A stretch of DNA of 64,000 nucleotides, taken from contig JAANYP010003726.1 of NCBI GenBank assembly GCA_020465985.1, positions 62,001 through 126,000 on the forward strand. The letters are read 5' to 3'. Source of the DNA: Centrapalus pauciflorus (taxonomy: Eukaryota; Streptophyta; Magnoliopsida; Asterales; Asteraceae). This document shows, piece by piece, positions 32,521 through 42,768 of this stretch. Under the pieces are notes generated by a model, which ran no database searches, was not told where the DNA came from, and saw only the letters and a list, made by a program, of their open reading frames with translations. The translations under genes were made by a program, and so were the position numbers. Position 1 is the stretch's first letter. Each line of letters begins with the position of its first letter.

Positions 32521-33002
32521 GTCTGTCAGGTGGTCTTGTGTGTGCTGCCCTTTGGTGTTTGGTCCCCCCTAATGCTAATCATATTGTGTACGAAAGAAGA
32601 TTCATCCTCCGATTTTAGCCGTCCTTTTCTTGATTCTCCCTTTTTGCAACTATCCCAATAGTGTACAGTCTTTCCCCAACTTAGTTGGTAGCTATGTGTG
32701 ACATTTTGTAGTAGGATCAAATTTATATGCAGCTAAGTGTTTTAGAGGACGATTTAGGAATTACTAAAAATAAAAACTTAAATAAAACTAATTTCAAAAC
32801 ACACTTTCGTGGTGAAAAACGATTGCACTTAGCATGTGCAACAAGCCTTTAAACCCCTCAGTAGCCTGAGTGGACGAGTTATAGTCTCGTGAGGCTTTCT
32901 TTGGAACACACCCACAAAGTTCGCTGTATTGCCTTCCAGAAAGCGCTAAGTTTAACGTCTTCAGCCAGACATTTTGGTACTCTGATATTTAAGTGATGTC
33001 TT
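32521..33002 (-). other. Athila region just after integrase
   Basis: Non-coding. At 32934-32958 the minus strand reads GACGTTAAAC, then TTAGCGCTTTCTGGAAGGCAA; a sequence of the type AGCGCTT..TGGGAGGCAA follows integrase in many plant Athila/Tat elements (from memory), so this supports the family call. Contains the PPT-like tract at 32671-32683. Confidence 0.5.
32671..32683 (-). other. Internal PPT-like tract upstream of ORF-A
   Basis: On the minus strand CTAAGTTGGGGAAA, nearly the sequence of the 3' PPT. It could serve as a second plus-strand start or be a relic of a duplicated LTR border. Confidence 0.5.
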
Positions 33003-33960
33003 TTAAAACCATTGTCTCAGATGATATAATTTCGTTATCAGCCCATTATGTCCATTTACCTTAAACGGCTCACCACCTTTCTGATCTATTATTTCAACTG
33101 CACCGTGGGGGTAGATGTTAGTTACTGTGTATGGGCCTGACCACTTACTCTTTAGCTTGCCTGGGAAGAGCCGCAAACGTGCGTTGAATAACCAAGCTTT
33201 TTCACCTTTGTTAAACACCTTTCGTTTAATTAATTGGTCATGGAAACTTTTTGTTTTTTCTTTGTATATTTTAGCACTTTCATATGCTTCCCTACGTATT
33301 TCATATAATTCGTTTAATTGGTGTTTTCGGTTAATACCGGCATCCGTGAAATTGAGATTTGTATTTTTGATTGCCCATAATGCACGGTGTTCTAGTTCAA
33401 CCGGAAGATGACATAGTTGCCCATACACTAACTTATAGGGAGACATGCCAATAGGAGTTTTGAAAGCAGTGCGATATGCCCAGAGTGCAACATCTAGTCA
33501 TGTTGACCAGTCTTTACGATCGGGTCGCACTATTTTCTCTAATATGCGCTTAATTTCTCTATTGGATACTTCTACATGTCCACTAGTTTGTGGGTGGTAT
33601 GGGGTTGCGATCTTGTGAGTTACTCCGTAGTGCTTAAGTAGTTTGCTGAAATACATATTCTTGAAATGAGAACCCCCTCCCTATTATGGCTCTAGGAATT
33701 CCATGACGTGAGAATATGTTTCGTTTAACAAATTGGCAGACTACCTTATGGTCATTAGTTCTTGTGGCCTCAACTTCTACCCACTTAGAGACGTAATCTA
33801 CTGCCACCAGGATATATTTGAAACCATACGACTTAGGGAAAGGTCCCATGAAGTCTATGCCCCACACATCAAATATCTCTACTAAAAGAAATGGTGTCAC
33901 ATGCATTTGGTCTTGTTTAGAGTTTTCTCCTATTTATTGGCATCGTAAGCATGATTAACA
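33003..33960 (-). pseudogene. pol: Athila integrase
   Basis: First half from about 33906: WGIDFMGPFPKS (first catalytic Asp), YVSKWVEVEATRTND, HGIPRAII. Here an indel changes IISDGGSHF to a run without its Asp (33680). The second half is readable in other frames (HPQTSGHVEVSNREIK, with a stop near 33498) and in one open stretch 33446-33003: SPYKLVYGQLCHLPVELEHRA, then the GPY-like KSKWSGPYTVTNIYPHG. It contains no chromodomain, as usual for Athila. Confidence 0.8.
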
Positions 33961-34701
33961 AACTCGTATGTGTCCTTAAAGATAGTCGGCCAAAAGAATC
34001 CACATTGTAAGATTCGATGGCCTGTCTTTTTAGCACTAAAGTGACCTCCACAAATGGCAGTGATTTAGAATGTCGTAATGCTCATTGTCTGGCACACATC
34101 GCCGGATAATTTGATCTACTCCTATTTTGAATACTTCCGGCTCCTCCCAAAGGTATTGTTTAGTTTGGGAGAAGAAGTACTTTCTTTGATGTGAGTTCCA
34201 GTGGCCTGGGATTTTCCCTGTGACAAAGTAGTTTACTAAATTGGCAAACCATGGCACTTTTGTGATGAACAGTAGTTGTTCATCTGGGAAGTTATCCCGA
34301 ATGGAGTCCAGCATGTCGGTGGTGATTGATGGCAATCTCGATAGGTGATCTGCTACTACATTTTTTGAACACTTTTTATCTCGGATTTCTAGATCAAACT
34401 CTTGTAATAGCAGAATCCAACGAATTAGTTGTGGTTTAGTGTCTTTCTTAGCCAAGCGGTGTCATAAGGCACGGTGATCGGAATACACAATCACCTTAGC
34501 TCCCCAGAAATAAGATCTGAACTTATCTAGCGCATAAACTATTGCAAGTAATTATTTTTCAGTTGTTATATAATTTATTTGGGCTTTGGAGAATGTTTTA
34601 CTTGCATAGTATGTTACCACAGGCTTTTTGTCCACTCTTTGGCCAAGGGCGGCACCTACTGCATGGTCACTTGCGTCGCACATGATCTCGAAGGGCTGAG
34701 A
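33961..34701 (-). pseudogene. pol: Athila RNase H and integrase N-terminus
   Basis: In frame with RT beyond a TAG at 34700-34702. RNase H residues: FEIMCDASDHAVG, YYASKTFSKAQINY, VIVYSDHRAL, then TGA near 34463, KCSKNVVADHLSRL. The zinc-binding start of integrase is around 34080-33960 (RRCVPDNEHYDILNHCH). At least three in-frame stops. Confidence 0.78.
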
Positions 34702-36351
34702 CTAATCAGATGATTGCAAGATCGGTGTCTCCGTGAGCTTAGCTTTTAACGTGTTAAACACCTCTACACACCCCTTATCGAAGTTAAATGGTGCGTCCTT
34801 AAGCAGAAGGTTACATAAGGGCTTGGTTATGGCACTAAAGTCTTTTATAAACCTTCGATAGAATCCTGCGTGACCTAAGAAGGAACGTACTCCTTTGATA
34901 TTGGTAGGTGGTGGTAGCGATGATATTAGTTGTACTTTAGCTCGATCAACCTCCATTCCTTTTTCAGACACTATATGTCCTAGAACTACTCCCTCTTTAA
35001 CAATGAGAAAATAACTCTTTTCCCAGCTTAATACCAAATTGGTTTCGGTACACCGCTTGAGAACTTTTTCTAAATGAGAGAGACACCCTTCAAACGACTT
35101 GTCGAATATAGAAAAGTCATCCATGAAGATTTCAAGAGACCCTCCGACCATATCTGAAAATATAGCCATCATACATCGCTGGAATGTGGCCGGAGCATTA
35201 CACAGTCCAAATGGCATTCTTCGGTAGGCGAATGTGACATACGGACATGTGAAGGTCGTTTTGTCTTGATCTTCTGGGTGTATCGGGATTTGATTATACC
35301 CCGAATAGCCATCTAAAACGCAATAAAAATTTTGTCCTGCTAATTTCTCTACTATTTGGTCAATGAATGGCAAAGGGAAATGATCTTTAGAGGTTGCAGC
35401 ATTTAGTTTTCTGTAGTCGATACATACTTTCCACCCCGTTACAGGGCGAGTTGCAATCTTTTCTCCTTCTGGAGTATCAACTACAGTGATTCCGGATTTC
35501 TTGGGAACCGTTTGTGTGGGACTAACCCATTGGCTATCTGATATAGGATAAATAATCCCAGCATCTAGCCATTTTAGTACTTCTTTCTTCACTTCTCTAG
35601 GGTTGGGAGTTAGCCTTCGCTGAGCGTCTCTGCTCGGCTTAGCTGTTGGATCAGTGTTAATCCTATGCATGCACACTGTTGGGCTAATCCCCTTAAGTTC
35701 TGCTATAGTCCAGCCTACCGCTTCCTTATGTCTCGATAATACTTCTAATAAGGCCTTTTCTTGTGCAGCAGTAAGCTCAGTTGCAATAATTACAGGCAAT
35801 GTGCTCTCAGGGCCAAGAGAAGCGTATTTGAGATGAGATGGAAGTGGTTTCAACTCCAATTTAGGTGGTTGTTCTAGAGATGGTTTTGCTGTTGGTGGTA
35901 GATCAGTAGGAAGTTTCTCGATCTTATGTGTCCATGGTGGTTGAGTAGAATCCACTGCCTGAACACTTTCAAGCTGGAACTCCCTGCATTCGGACATATC
36001 ATCTACCTTATGCTCATTATAATACAGAAGCAATTCCACTGGATCCTTACATGTTATTGTGGATAATTGTTTTTGTATTAAATCATCAACTAAGTCTATC
36101 ATGTAGCACTCTGAATCCAACGGTGCATCAGGTACATTGTTAAAGACATTGAGTCGGAGTTTGCGGTTTCCGAATGCTATGTCTAAAGCACCTGTTCTGC
36201 AATTAATCTGAGCATTGATTGTGGCTAAGAAGGGACGTCCTAAGATGATTACCGGTTGGCTTTCTTTATAAGTACTGTCTGAGTCCAACACTAAGAAATC
36301 TACTGGATAATAGAAGTCTTCGACCTTAACAATTACGTCAGACAACATCCC
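34702..36351 (-). pseudogene. pol: Athila reverse transcriptase
   Basis: Open for 548 codons on the minus strand. After the protease end comes an RT leader (AELTAAQEKALLEVLSRHKEA ... GWTIAELKGISP), then WVSPTQTVPKKSGITV, WKVCIDYRKLNAAT, DGYSGYNQIPIHPEDQ, MPFGLCNAPATFQRCM, and the catalytic site IFMDDFSIF (family norm YMDDFS), GHIVSEKGMEVD, FLGHAGFYRRFIKDFS. Separated from the upstream part only by one TGA (36352-36354, Arg in TKVPRG). Confidence 0.88.
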
Positions 36352-36972
36352 TCATGGTACTTTGGTGGACCTATCTGCTAATTGCAAGATAACATTTGTT
36401 GTTTGCAAGGTGCCTAGATCGTGTTGGTCAGATAATTTACCTGATAGAATATTAACACTTGCCCCTAAGTCTAGAAGTGCCTTCTTTATCTGAATATCGC
36501 CAATAGTCACCGGGATCAAGGGTGCTCCTGGGTCTTTTAGTTTAGGCGGTAGTGAGCTGGTGATAACTGCACTAACCTGTTCAGTGAGGTTGATTTGTTT
36601 AGTAAAAGATATTTTGAATTTACGCTTCTGAGTACAGAGGTCATTTAAGAATTTAGCATAAGAAGGGACTTGTTGTATAGCTTTGATTAACGGAATATTA
36701 ATTTTAACTTGATTAAAGATGTCCCATAACTCTTCAGTTTTCGGTCCTTTCTTACCATAAGGAAATGACGCTGGATTTTCTAAGGCTGTTGGGTAAGGAG
36801 CAATTTCGGTGAATGAACTGCCTTCCCCAACTTTAGCTTCGACAGGTTTCTTGGCTTCTAAATCCTTGAAGGTCACTTTCTTAAGTTTGGTTTCTATCTT
36901 AGACTCTGATTTAGGTGGTTCCTCTTCATAGACAATTTCTACCTCATCGTCTATCTCACTTTCCTTAGGCAT
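36352..36972 (-). pseudogene. Athila Gag C-terminus and protease
   Basis: Acidic/basic linker (DEVEIVYEEEPPKSE), a conserved segment ASFPYGKKGPKTEELWDIFNQ, QVPSYAKFLNDLCTQKR, then protease DLGASVNIL, where the family replaces the usual DSGA/DTGA by DLGA. It ends at a single TGA and runs on in frame into RT. Confidence 0.8.
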
Positions 36973-36986
36973 TTCTATCTTATTAT

Positions 36987-37866
36987 CTACTTTCTTTCCA
37001 CTCCTAAGGGTAGTGATTTTGGTAGTTCATTAACTTCATATTTCTTCTCCTTACCATGGTGATGCGATGGGTTAACCGTTGTGTTGCTTGGAAGCTTCCC
37101 TTCTTCTCGTTTAGTTAGGGACTCTGCAATTTGTCTCATCTTCCTTCCAAGCATCTTCATAGTTTTTGCTTGTACCATGGTCTGTTATTTCATGAACTCC
37201 ATAAATTCGGAAAATTCTTTTGAATTCCCAGACATTGGTCGTGGCTCATGCTCTTCTTTAGGGTCTTGACGTTTGTAATATCGATCATCCTTCGTAGTTG
37301 AGGTTCATCCATATTGGAATTCTCGGTTTTGTCGGTTGCTCATATCTTGGCTTTGTGGGAGCATCGTTGTCTTGATTGTCCCTCCAAATAAAGTTCGGGT
37401 GTTTTCTCCATCCTGGATTGTAGGTTTCCGAGTATGAGTTTTCCCGTTCTCTTCGTTGCCGATAGCCAAAAGCTTCATTCATATACTCCTCGTTGGCGAA
37501 GGTATGTGGGTAGTTCTCGGATTGATAGGAAGGATCTCCACATGTGACACAGTAGACATGTGCCACTGTGGCCTTTCCCATTCCCTCCATCAACAAATCC
37601 ATCTTTCTGCTTAGTTCGAAGATATCGGATTTAACTTCTTTCATCCATGCATTGTCTATGCCCATTACATGGACACCAATACTACTCTCCGATCCTTCAT
37701 GGACTTTTAGACCTTTACTTAACTGGGTTAACAACTCCCAGGCTTCGTCATCCTCTTTGGCTAAAAAGGTTCCGCCAGAAGCGGCGGTGATCATGTTCCT
37801 ACTTTCTTGACTAACCCCATTAAAGAAGGTTTTGATTAGCATCCATTTAGGAATTTCATGGTGAGG
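36987..37866 (-). pseudogene. gag: Athila Gag, middle part left of S2
   Basis: On the minus strand the frame comes out of the S2 target site as HHEIPKW, then MLIKTFFNGVSQESRNMITAASGG, EDDEAWELLTQLSKG, and a cysteine motif CVTCGDPSYQSENYP (a degenerate zinc knuckle with C-x2-C). A shift near 37290 and a TAA near 37185 precede the segment VQAKTMKMLGRKMRQIAESL. Another shift near 37000 leads to the protease segment. Confidence 0.75.
37862..37866. repeat. Target-site duplication TGAGG (left), S2
   Basis: Repeated at 62956-62960. Removing S2 and one copy restores the Athila Gag frame (LFRTCPH followed by HEIPKW on the minus strand). Confidence 0.93.
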
Positions 37867-38245
37867 TGTTAGATATTTAATTTCTTGTGGGTTTAATTTC
37901 TATCTTGTGGGTTTCTTTTGTAATAAATATTATTAGTTTGTTTACTTGTAATTTATTTCTAGACTTTGTTTAAGTAGTTTCTTTATTATTAAAAGTTCAG
38001 GGGGTCAAATTGTAATATAGGTAAACTTGCTTTTATTCCCTTGCAATAGACAACCTAGGGTTTTGTGTCATCACTTTTCACAATTGAATATTCATGGACA
38101 GAGCCGCCGCAAATTGAGAGAACATTCTCTTTGTCTTTTCTTCATAATTATTCTTCAATCATTGAGATTTATATTTCTGTTTGATGAATATTGTGTGATA
38201 ATATACATACACAAGTGCTGATAATCTGGGAAATACATATTAACA
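37867..38245 (+). repeat. S2 5' LTR
   Basis: TGTTAGATATT...ATTAACA. 379 bp, 16 bp longer than the 3' copy because CTTGTGGGTTTAATTT is tandemly duplicated near the start. Confidence 0.92.
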
Positions 38246-38247
38246 AT

Positions 38248-38259
38248 TGGTATCAGAGC
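38248..38259 (+). other. S2 primer binding site (initiator-Met tRNA)
   Basis: TGGTATCAGAGC, the exact plant copia consensus, 2 nt after the LTR. Confidence 0.93.
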
Positions 38260-39117
38260 TCAAGAGGTGGATTTAAACTACATTTTTCGGATGTTTGCTA
38301 CTATTCTTCGAATTTCATCACAAAAACCCACGGTTTGATCTTTGTTCTTCATAAATATTTTTATTTTTCGTGTTTCTTCTTCCTATAATAATATGGTATT
38401 CATCCCATATTGATTTAGAGTTATTTAGGTTCAATCATTACATGTTTATGTCCATCTAAATCTGAGTTTAAGTCTTGAAAATTATGGGTGTTTATTTCGG
38501 TTTTGGTCCATATTTTAACGATTTTTAGGTGTTTTGATATATTTTAAGTACTTAAAAGTGTTTAAAATAATTTTTCAATCATTTAGAAATATTTTTTAGG
38601 CCAAAAACTGCTAGTTTTAATTCTGAAAAAAATTCTAGAAAATTCATAACTATTGCATTTCGGACCACTTCGGTCCTCTTCGGACCATTTTTCGGTGTAC
38701 TTCGGAGCATAATTCTTTCAAATTCGGACCTCACTTCGGACTAACCGAAGTTCTGATAAAGTAATTTTAAAACACTTAAATTTACTTGTGCTTTCATTTT
38801 TATTTCATCTCGGACCATCCGAACTTCGGCCCCAATCCGAATTCGGTATTTTCAGTTCAAAATTTTTCTAAGTGTTCATTCGAACTACTCACTGTTCATC
38901 CGAAATTCGATCCATCTGAATTTCAGTTCATCAGAACTTGTTCAAACAGAATCCAGTCCGTCCCTAAATTCACTGTTCATCCGAAGTCCGTCCCATCCGA
39001 AGTCAACTGTTCATCCGAACTTCGTACCATCCGAGGTACTGTTCATCCGAAGTTCTGCTAATTCGAATTCAGTTTCCACCTTCAAGATCTCATTCTTTCA
39101 AATCAGCACTATAAACC
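38260..39117 (+). other. S2 leader, possibly containing an intron
   Basis: No ORF. A convincing acceptor (CATTCTTTCAAATCAG, ends 39106) lies 11 nt before the gag ATG at 39118. Donor candidates (GAG|GTGGAT at 38267, TTTTAG|GTGTTT near 38529) are weak. The motif cluster at 38655-39070 fills the second half. Confidence 0.35.
38655..39070 (+). repeat. S2 leader cluster of CATCCGAA / TTCGGACC motifs
   Basis: First part (38655-38750) repeats ACTTCGGACC or TTCGGTCC. Second part (38805-39070) repeats CTGTTCATCCGAAGT(T/C)CG and CCATCCGAA, at roughly 20-bp spacing. The phrase CTGTTCATC(C/T)GAA returns at 58449-58830. Confidence 0.85.
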
Positions 39118-39327
39118 ATGTCTCGAGAGGCCCTTGTCCTAGAATCCGAGAACAGACCACCTGTTCTGTATCCGGATGAATACGAGCAGTGGAAGTCCAG
39201 ATTTCTTAAATTTGTCGGTATGCAACCCAATGGCAATCTTATGCTCCAGTCCATTTCCGAAGGCCCGGTCATCTATTATCGAGAAATTGTTGTCAGGCCT
39301 GAAGCCGACCCACCTGTTCGTTAGGTT
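39118..39327 (+). pseudogene. gag: S2 Gag N-terminus
   Basis: 68 codons (MSREALVLESENRPPVLYPD, then EYEQWKSRFLKFV...EADPPVR) parallel to the S1 Gag start (PPILYRGEYVQWRERFLEF). The ATG at 39118 is the first after the acceptor. The frame stops at the border of a 0.5-kb insertion, and about 25-30 residues present in S1 are missing here. Confidence 0.75.
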
Positions 39328-39329
39328 AA

Positions 39330-39830
39330 AAAGCTTGTTACGTCTATAAAATAAAGTTTAATATATACGATTTCTAGACTTTATAATATCAAATACGTTA
39401 ATATTTTAAAAATCTCTATCAATTTTTTTCATTTACGCAACTAAGTCCTTAAAAAAAATTTTTTGTTAAAGTTCTTAAACTATTTTTGTCTTATTCAAAT
39501 GCGTATATTTGACCTGTTTAACCGGTTACCAAACAAGTAATATTAGTTTTTTCACTTTATTAACGTTGTAAAAAATCCCACAATCTTTTCATATTTTTGC
39601 GATTAAGTCTCTAAACTTTTTGCTTTATCAGTTTTATTTTACTGACTAATACAGTATCCGGTAAAAAATATATACTTGTGAATAAGACAAACATAGTTTA
39701 GACTTAAACAATTGGAAAAAAAAGTTTATAGAATTAATTGAGGAAATAAGAAAAGTTAATTTAGTTTTTTCAATATTAACCCTCTCGAATATATCTAACT
39801 TAAAATTCTAATATAATATATCTGATCTAT
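39330..39830. mobile_element. Foldback (MITE-like) insertion in S2 gag
   Basis: About 500 bp, very AT-rich, non-coding. Left arm and reverse complement of the right arm align over most of their length, for example CTTAAACTATTTTTGTCTT (39475) against CTAAACTATGTTTGTCTT (complement of about 39680-39700), and CGTTAATATTTTAAAA against GGGTTAATATTGAAAA. Such a structure suits a foldback or Mutator-like MITE. Exact ends and TSD could not be fixed; some gag was lost on entry. Confidence 0.55.
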
Positions 39831-40337
39831 CAAGCCCTGCCCACTGATATCCTTGTCGGTGTAGACAGCAAGATGTCTGCCAAGGAAATGTGGGATGAAC
39901 TGGAGGTTCAGATGCTGGGGGCCGACTTAGACGATAGAACTAAGATTGAGGAGGCAAAGGCTAAGTTCACCAAGTTCAGGGCTAAAGACGGGGAGTCACT
40001 ACAATCCACTTTCACAAGATTCTGTGTTTTTTTAAACGAATTCAACAAACTGCACATTAAGAAAGACAAGGATGACATCAGCATCCAGTTCTTTGCTGCC
40101 TTAGCCCCTGAATGGCAAGTTGCATGCCGAGCCACGAGAAGAGTGTTGGACATCCCAAATGTGTCTATCAACGTGGTTTTCAAAGAGCTGGAAAAGTATC
40201 AGGAAGATGTAGACCACCAGAAGCAGATGGCTAATCAGTTAGCATCACTGTTACTCTCTGCCAACACGGGCATTAAACCAGCAGATTCCCTGGCCCTTCT
40301 CTCCAACAAGAACTTATCTACTGCACCCTATGCTTAA
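39826..40337 (+). pseudogene. gag: S2 Gag capsid part
   Basis: Gag resumes with LIYQALPTDILVGVDSKMSA and KEMWDELEVQML, then SLQSTFTRFCVFLNEFNKL, AALAPEWQVACRATRR and VFKELEKYQEDVD, as in plant copia capsids. Stop TAA at 40335-40337 and a second stop shortly after (TAG near 40353) lie in an otherwise open frame. Confidence 0.78.
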
Positions 40338-41438
40338 GGTTCCTCCTCATCCTAGTGCCGATATGCTTCACTCCCGCAAGAACCTTATGATGATGAAGAA
40401 GCATCGATTCAAGAACAGATAGCCTTATGGACTAATCGTCTTCAACAGCAACGTTTCTCCAATAAGACTAACAATCAGCTTCGCTACGACACTGGCCCGC
40501 GGAGGTATTCAAATGATAGGAGGGATGACAGACGTGATGAAAGGAGAGATGATTTTCGCCGAGATGACAGGAGGGATGAATATAGAAGAGATGACAGAGA
40601 TGACCGGCGTAATGATGACAGAAGGGACTATCGGGATGACCGTCGTTATGAGAGGCGAGACGATTGAATAGATGATTGCAAAGATGATAGACACGATTAT
40701 AATCGTAGGGATGACCGTCGAGAGGACAGACGGGATGAGAGATATGACAATCGAATGGAATATGATCGTCGAGACAACCGGAGGGATGACAGCCGAGAAC
40801 CTCGCTGTGCCGACAAGAGGCCGCTTGAGAGGAGAGATGAAAGGCCAAGAGCTGAAGAACCAAAAGGGAATGACGAACGTCTGTGCTACAAAGGCGGCAA
40901 ACTGGGCCACTTTGCTCGGGAATGCAATAACAAGTTTGAAAGGGACGTTGGATATTACGAGCGAAAGTTGGAGGCCGATAAAAAGCGATCTGATGCTATG
41001 GCTTTGGTTGCCCAAGAAGACTATTGGTATGATGCAGATACAGATAAGGAGGATGACAAGGGTAAGAATTGCTATATGGCGGATCGAATGGGACTGGCTG
41101 AGTACACTTCAACGTCATGTTCAGAATCAGACAATGCTGCTGAGGGGGAGACACCGCAAAATCCACCAGCATGTCTGATGGCCAGATCCGAGGATCCAGA
41201 ATGTTCTCCATCAGATTCTGAGGCACGTGAGGTACATTCCTTTTACATTTCAAAGCATGTAAATAATTTTTCTATTCATAGTGAATGTAACTTGCACACA
41301 CATATACTTGATCTAGAAGCTAGATTAAATGATGAAACAGAAAAGTGTGTCAAGGCTGAACATCTAGCCCAAACATTAAATGAGTCATCTGAGTTATATC
41401 AAAAGAAGTGGTTAACTAATCATAACGTGATAAACTAG
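40338..41438 (+). pseudogene. gag: S2 Gag Arg/Asp repeat, zinc knuckle and acidic region
   Basis: Same frame as the capsid part. 40498-40810 encodes about 100 residues of RRDD/DRRDE repeats, interrupted by one TGA (CGA) near 40666. The zinc knuckle at 40884-40925 reads CYKGGKLGHFAREC: the second Cys is Gly, so metal binding should be lost. Then an acidic, Ser-rich stretch and the start of a coiled coil, ending at a TAG at 41436. No Arg/Asp repeat exists in S1. Confidence 0.75.
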
Positions 41439-42148
41439 ATGTTAATTGAAAAGGTAGATGTTCAGGATAGGAAAACGTATCTAGAATCTTGTATGGATAG
41501 GCTATCATATGAAAAGCACTCCTTAAAATCAAAAATATATGTTCTATCAAAACAATTAGAGACGGTAAGTATGGAAAACATAGATAGCTTAGAAAGATAT
41601 AAAATGATAAAAGAAGAAAGAATAGGTTTGTACTCTCGCATAAAGACCCTTGATGATGATTTTTTAAAACGGGGTCAAACAGAACAAACTATTCACTTAA
41701 ACCAACCCAAACAGACTAGGTTTTATCATTCCAAACAAGGAATTGGTTTTAAAAATCCTAAGTACTTGGAAAAGGCTCAACAAGTTTTACCTCTCTTTTA
41801 TGACATGACTTACATGGGTGCTGGGCTTAAATCCTTCTTTTTCGAATAATTAAAAGAAGTCTTAACCCAAGAGGATGAGAAACGTAATGAAAATAAAGAA
41901 AAAGAAATATCTTTTATATATGAAGAGCTAAACGAGAGTTATCCTTATAGAGTACCCACTCTATAGGAAGATTTCTTGTCTAGTTATTCAGAAGCTGAAA
42001 TGAAAGCAGAACCAGTCAAACCAATCCCTCATCTTTACATTCCTACAAAAATTCTCCAACACAAAATTAAAGTTTTAGAAAAGGAATTAAAGTCAACTCG
42101 AAAGAAATCTCTTGATTATCAAGAAGCTCTTCTTAAGAGTGAGGAAAA
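41439..42148 (+). pseudogene. gag: S2 Gag coiled-coil extension
   Basis: In frame after the TAG. Long Leu/Glu/Lys heptads (MENIDSLERYKMIKEERIGL, YSRIKTLDDDFLKRG) and the shared motif QTIHLNQPKQTRFYHSKQG. Stops at 41849 and 41966 and a shift near 42150 break the remaining coil (KILQHKIKVLEKELKSTRKK). Confidence 0.72.
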
Positions 42149-42768
42149 TTGGTAAATCAAAGTTTTCAACAAACTGTAGAATTAACTGTCTACAAAGATA
42201 AATTTCACATGGTTTCTCAAAGCTTAAATGATCATTTAAAAGAGCCAAAAGTTTCTCGTCCTACCAAAATCCCACGCGTGTCATCTGACAAATGTAAAAC
42301 TAAAGTTGAAAATTCTTCTATCCGTTATAAAGGTCAGTGCTCAAAACCTTTCAAAGCTAAGGTTTCAAAGGAGACTCAGATTCAATCATCTTCTAAGAAA
42401 ACCACTCACCAAGAAAAAGAAAAACCTTCAAAATCTGAGTCTTCCATGCGTACTGACTCTCGTTGTTTTGTTCCTACAGATCATGTGAGAAGAGTGCCAA
42501 AAACGTCTATCCAAGATTTTACAAGTTTTTTTGTGAAGAAGACTGTTTATGCCAAATGATTTATTTTCTAGAGATAGGGTGCATGTAATCTCTGAAAACA
42601 ATGATTGTAATGATGTAACGAATTCTATTTCTCGTTTGAAGTATTTATTTAGTGACTTGTTTAAATTATGTCCAACTCGTTTTAGACGTCAAACATCTGA
42701 AATGAATGCTTTTGTGCCTTATCCTGCTAGAGAATTCGTAAAAAGAAAATAAAAAATGTTGCATCATC
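42149..42768 (+). pseudogene. gag: S2 Gag basic region up to G2
   Basis: Lys/Ser-rich sequence in two frames (KAKVSKETQIQSSSKKTTHQ to 42559; then LFSDLFKLCPTRFRRQ to about 42750). Corresponds in place to the basic tail of S1 Gag. Interrupted by G2 at 42769; resumes at 53396. Confidence 0.6.
42764..42768. repeat. Target-site duplication TCATC (left), G2
   Basis: Repeated at 53396-53400 directly after the right LTR. Confidence 0.92.

Noticed and set aside
40468..41015. His- or Ile/Pro-rich minus-strand frames opposite S2 Gag
   Set aside because: Antisense shadows of the Arg/Asp repeat coding DNA.
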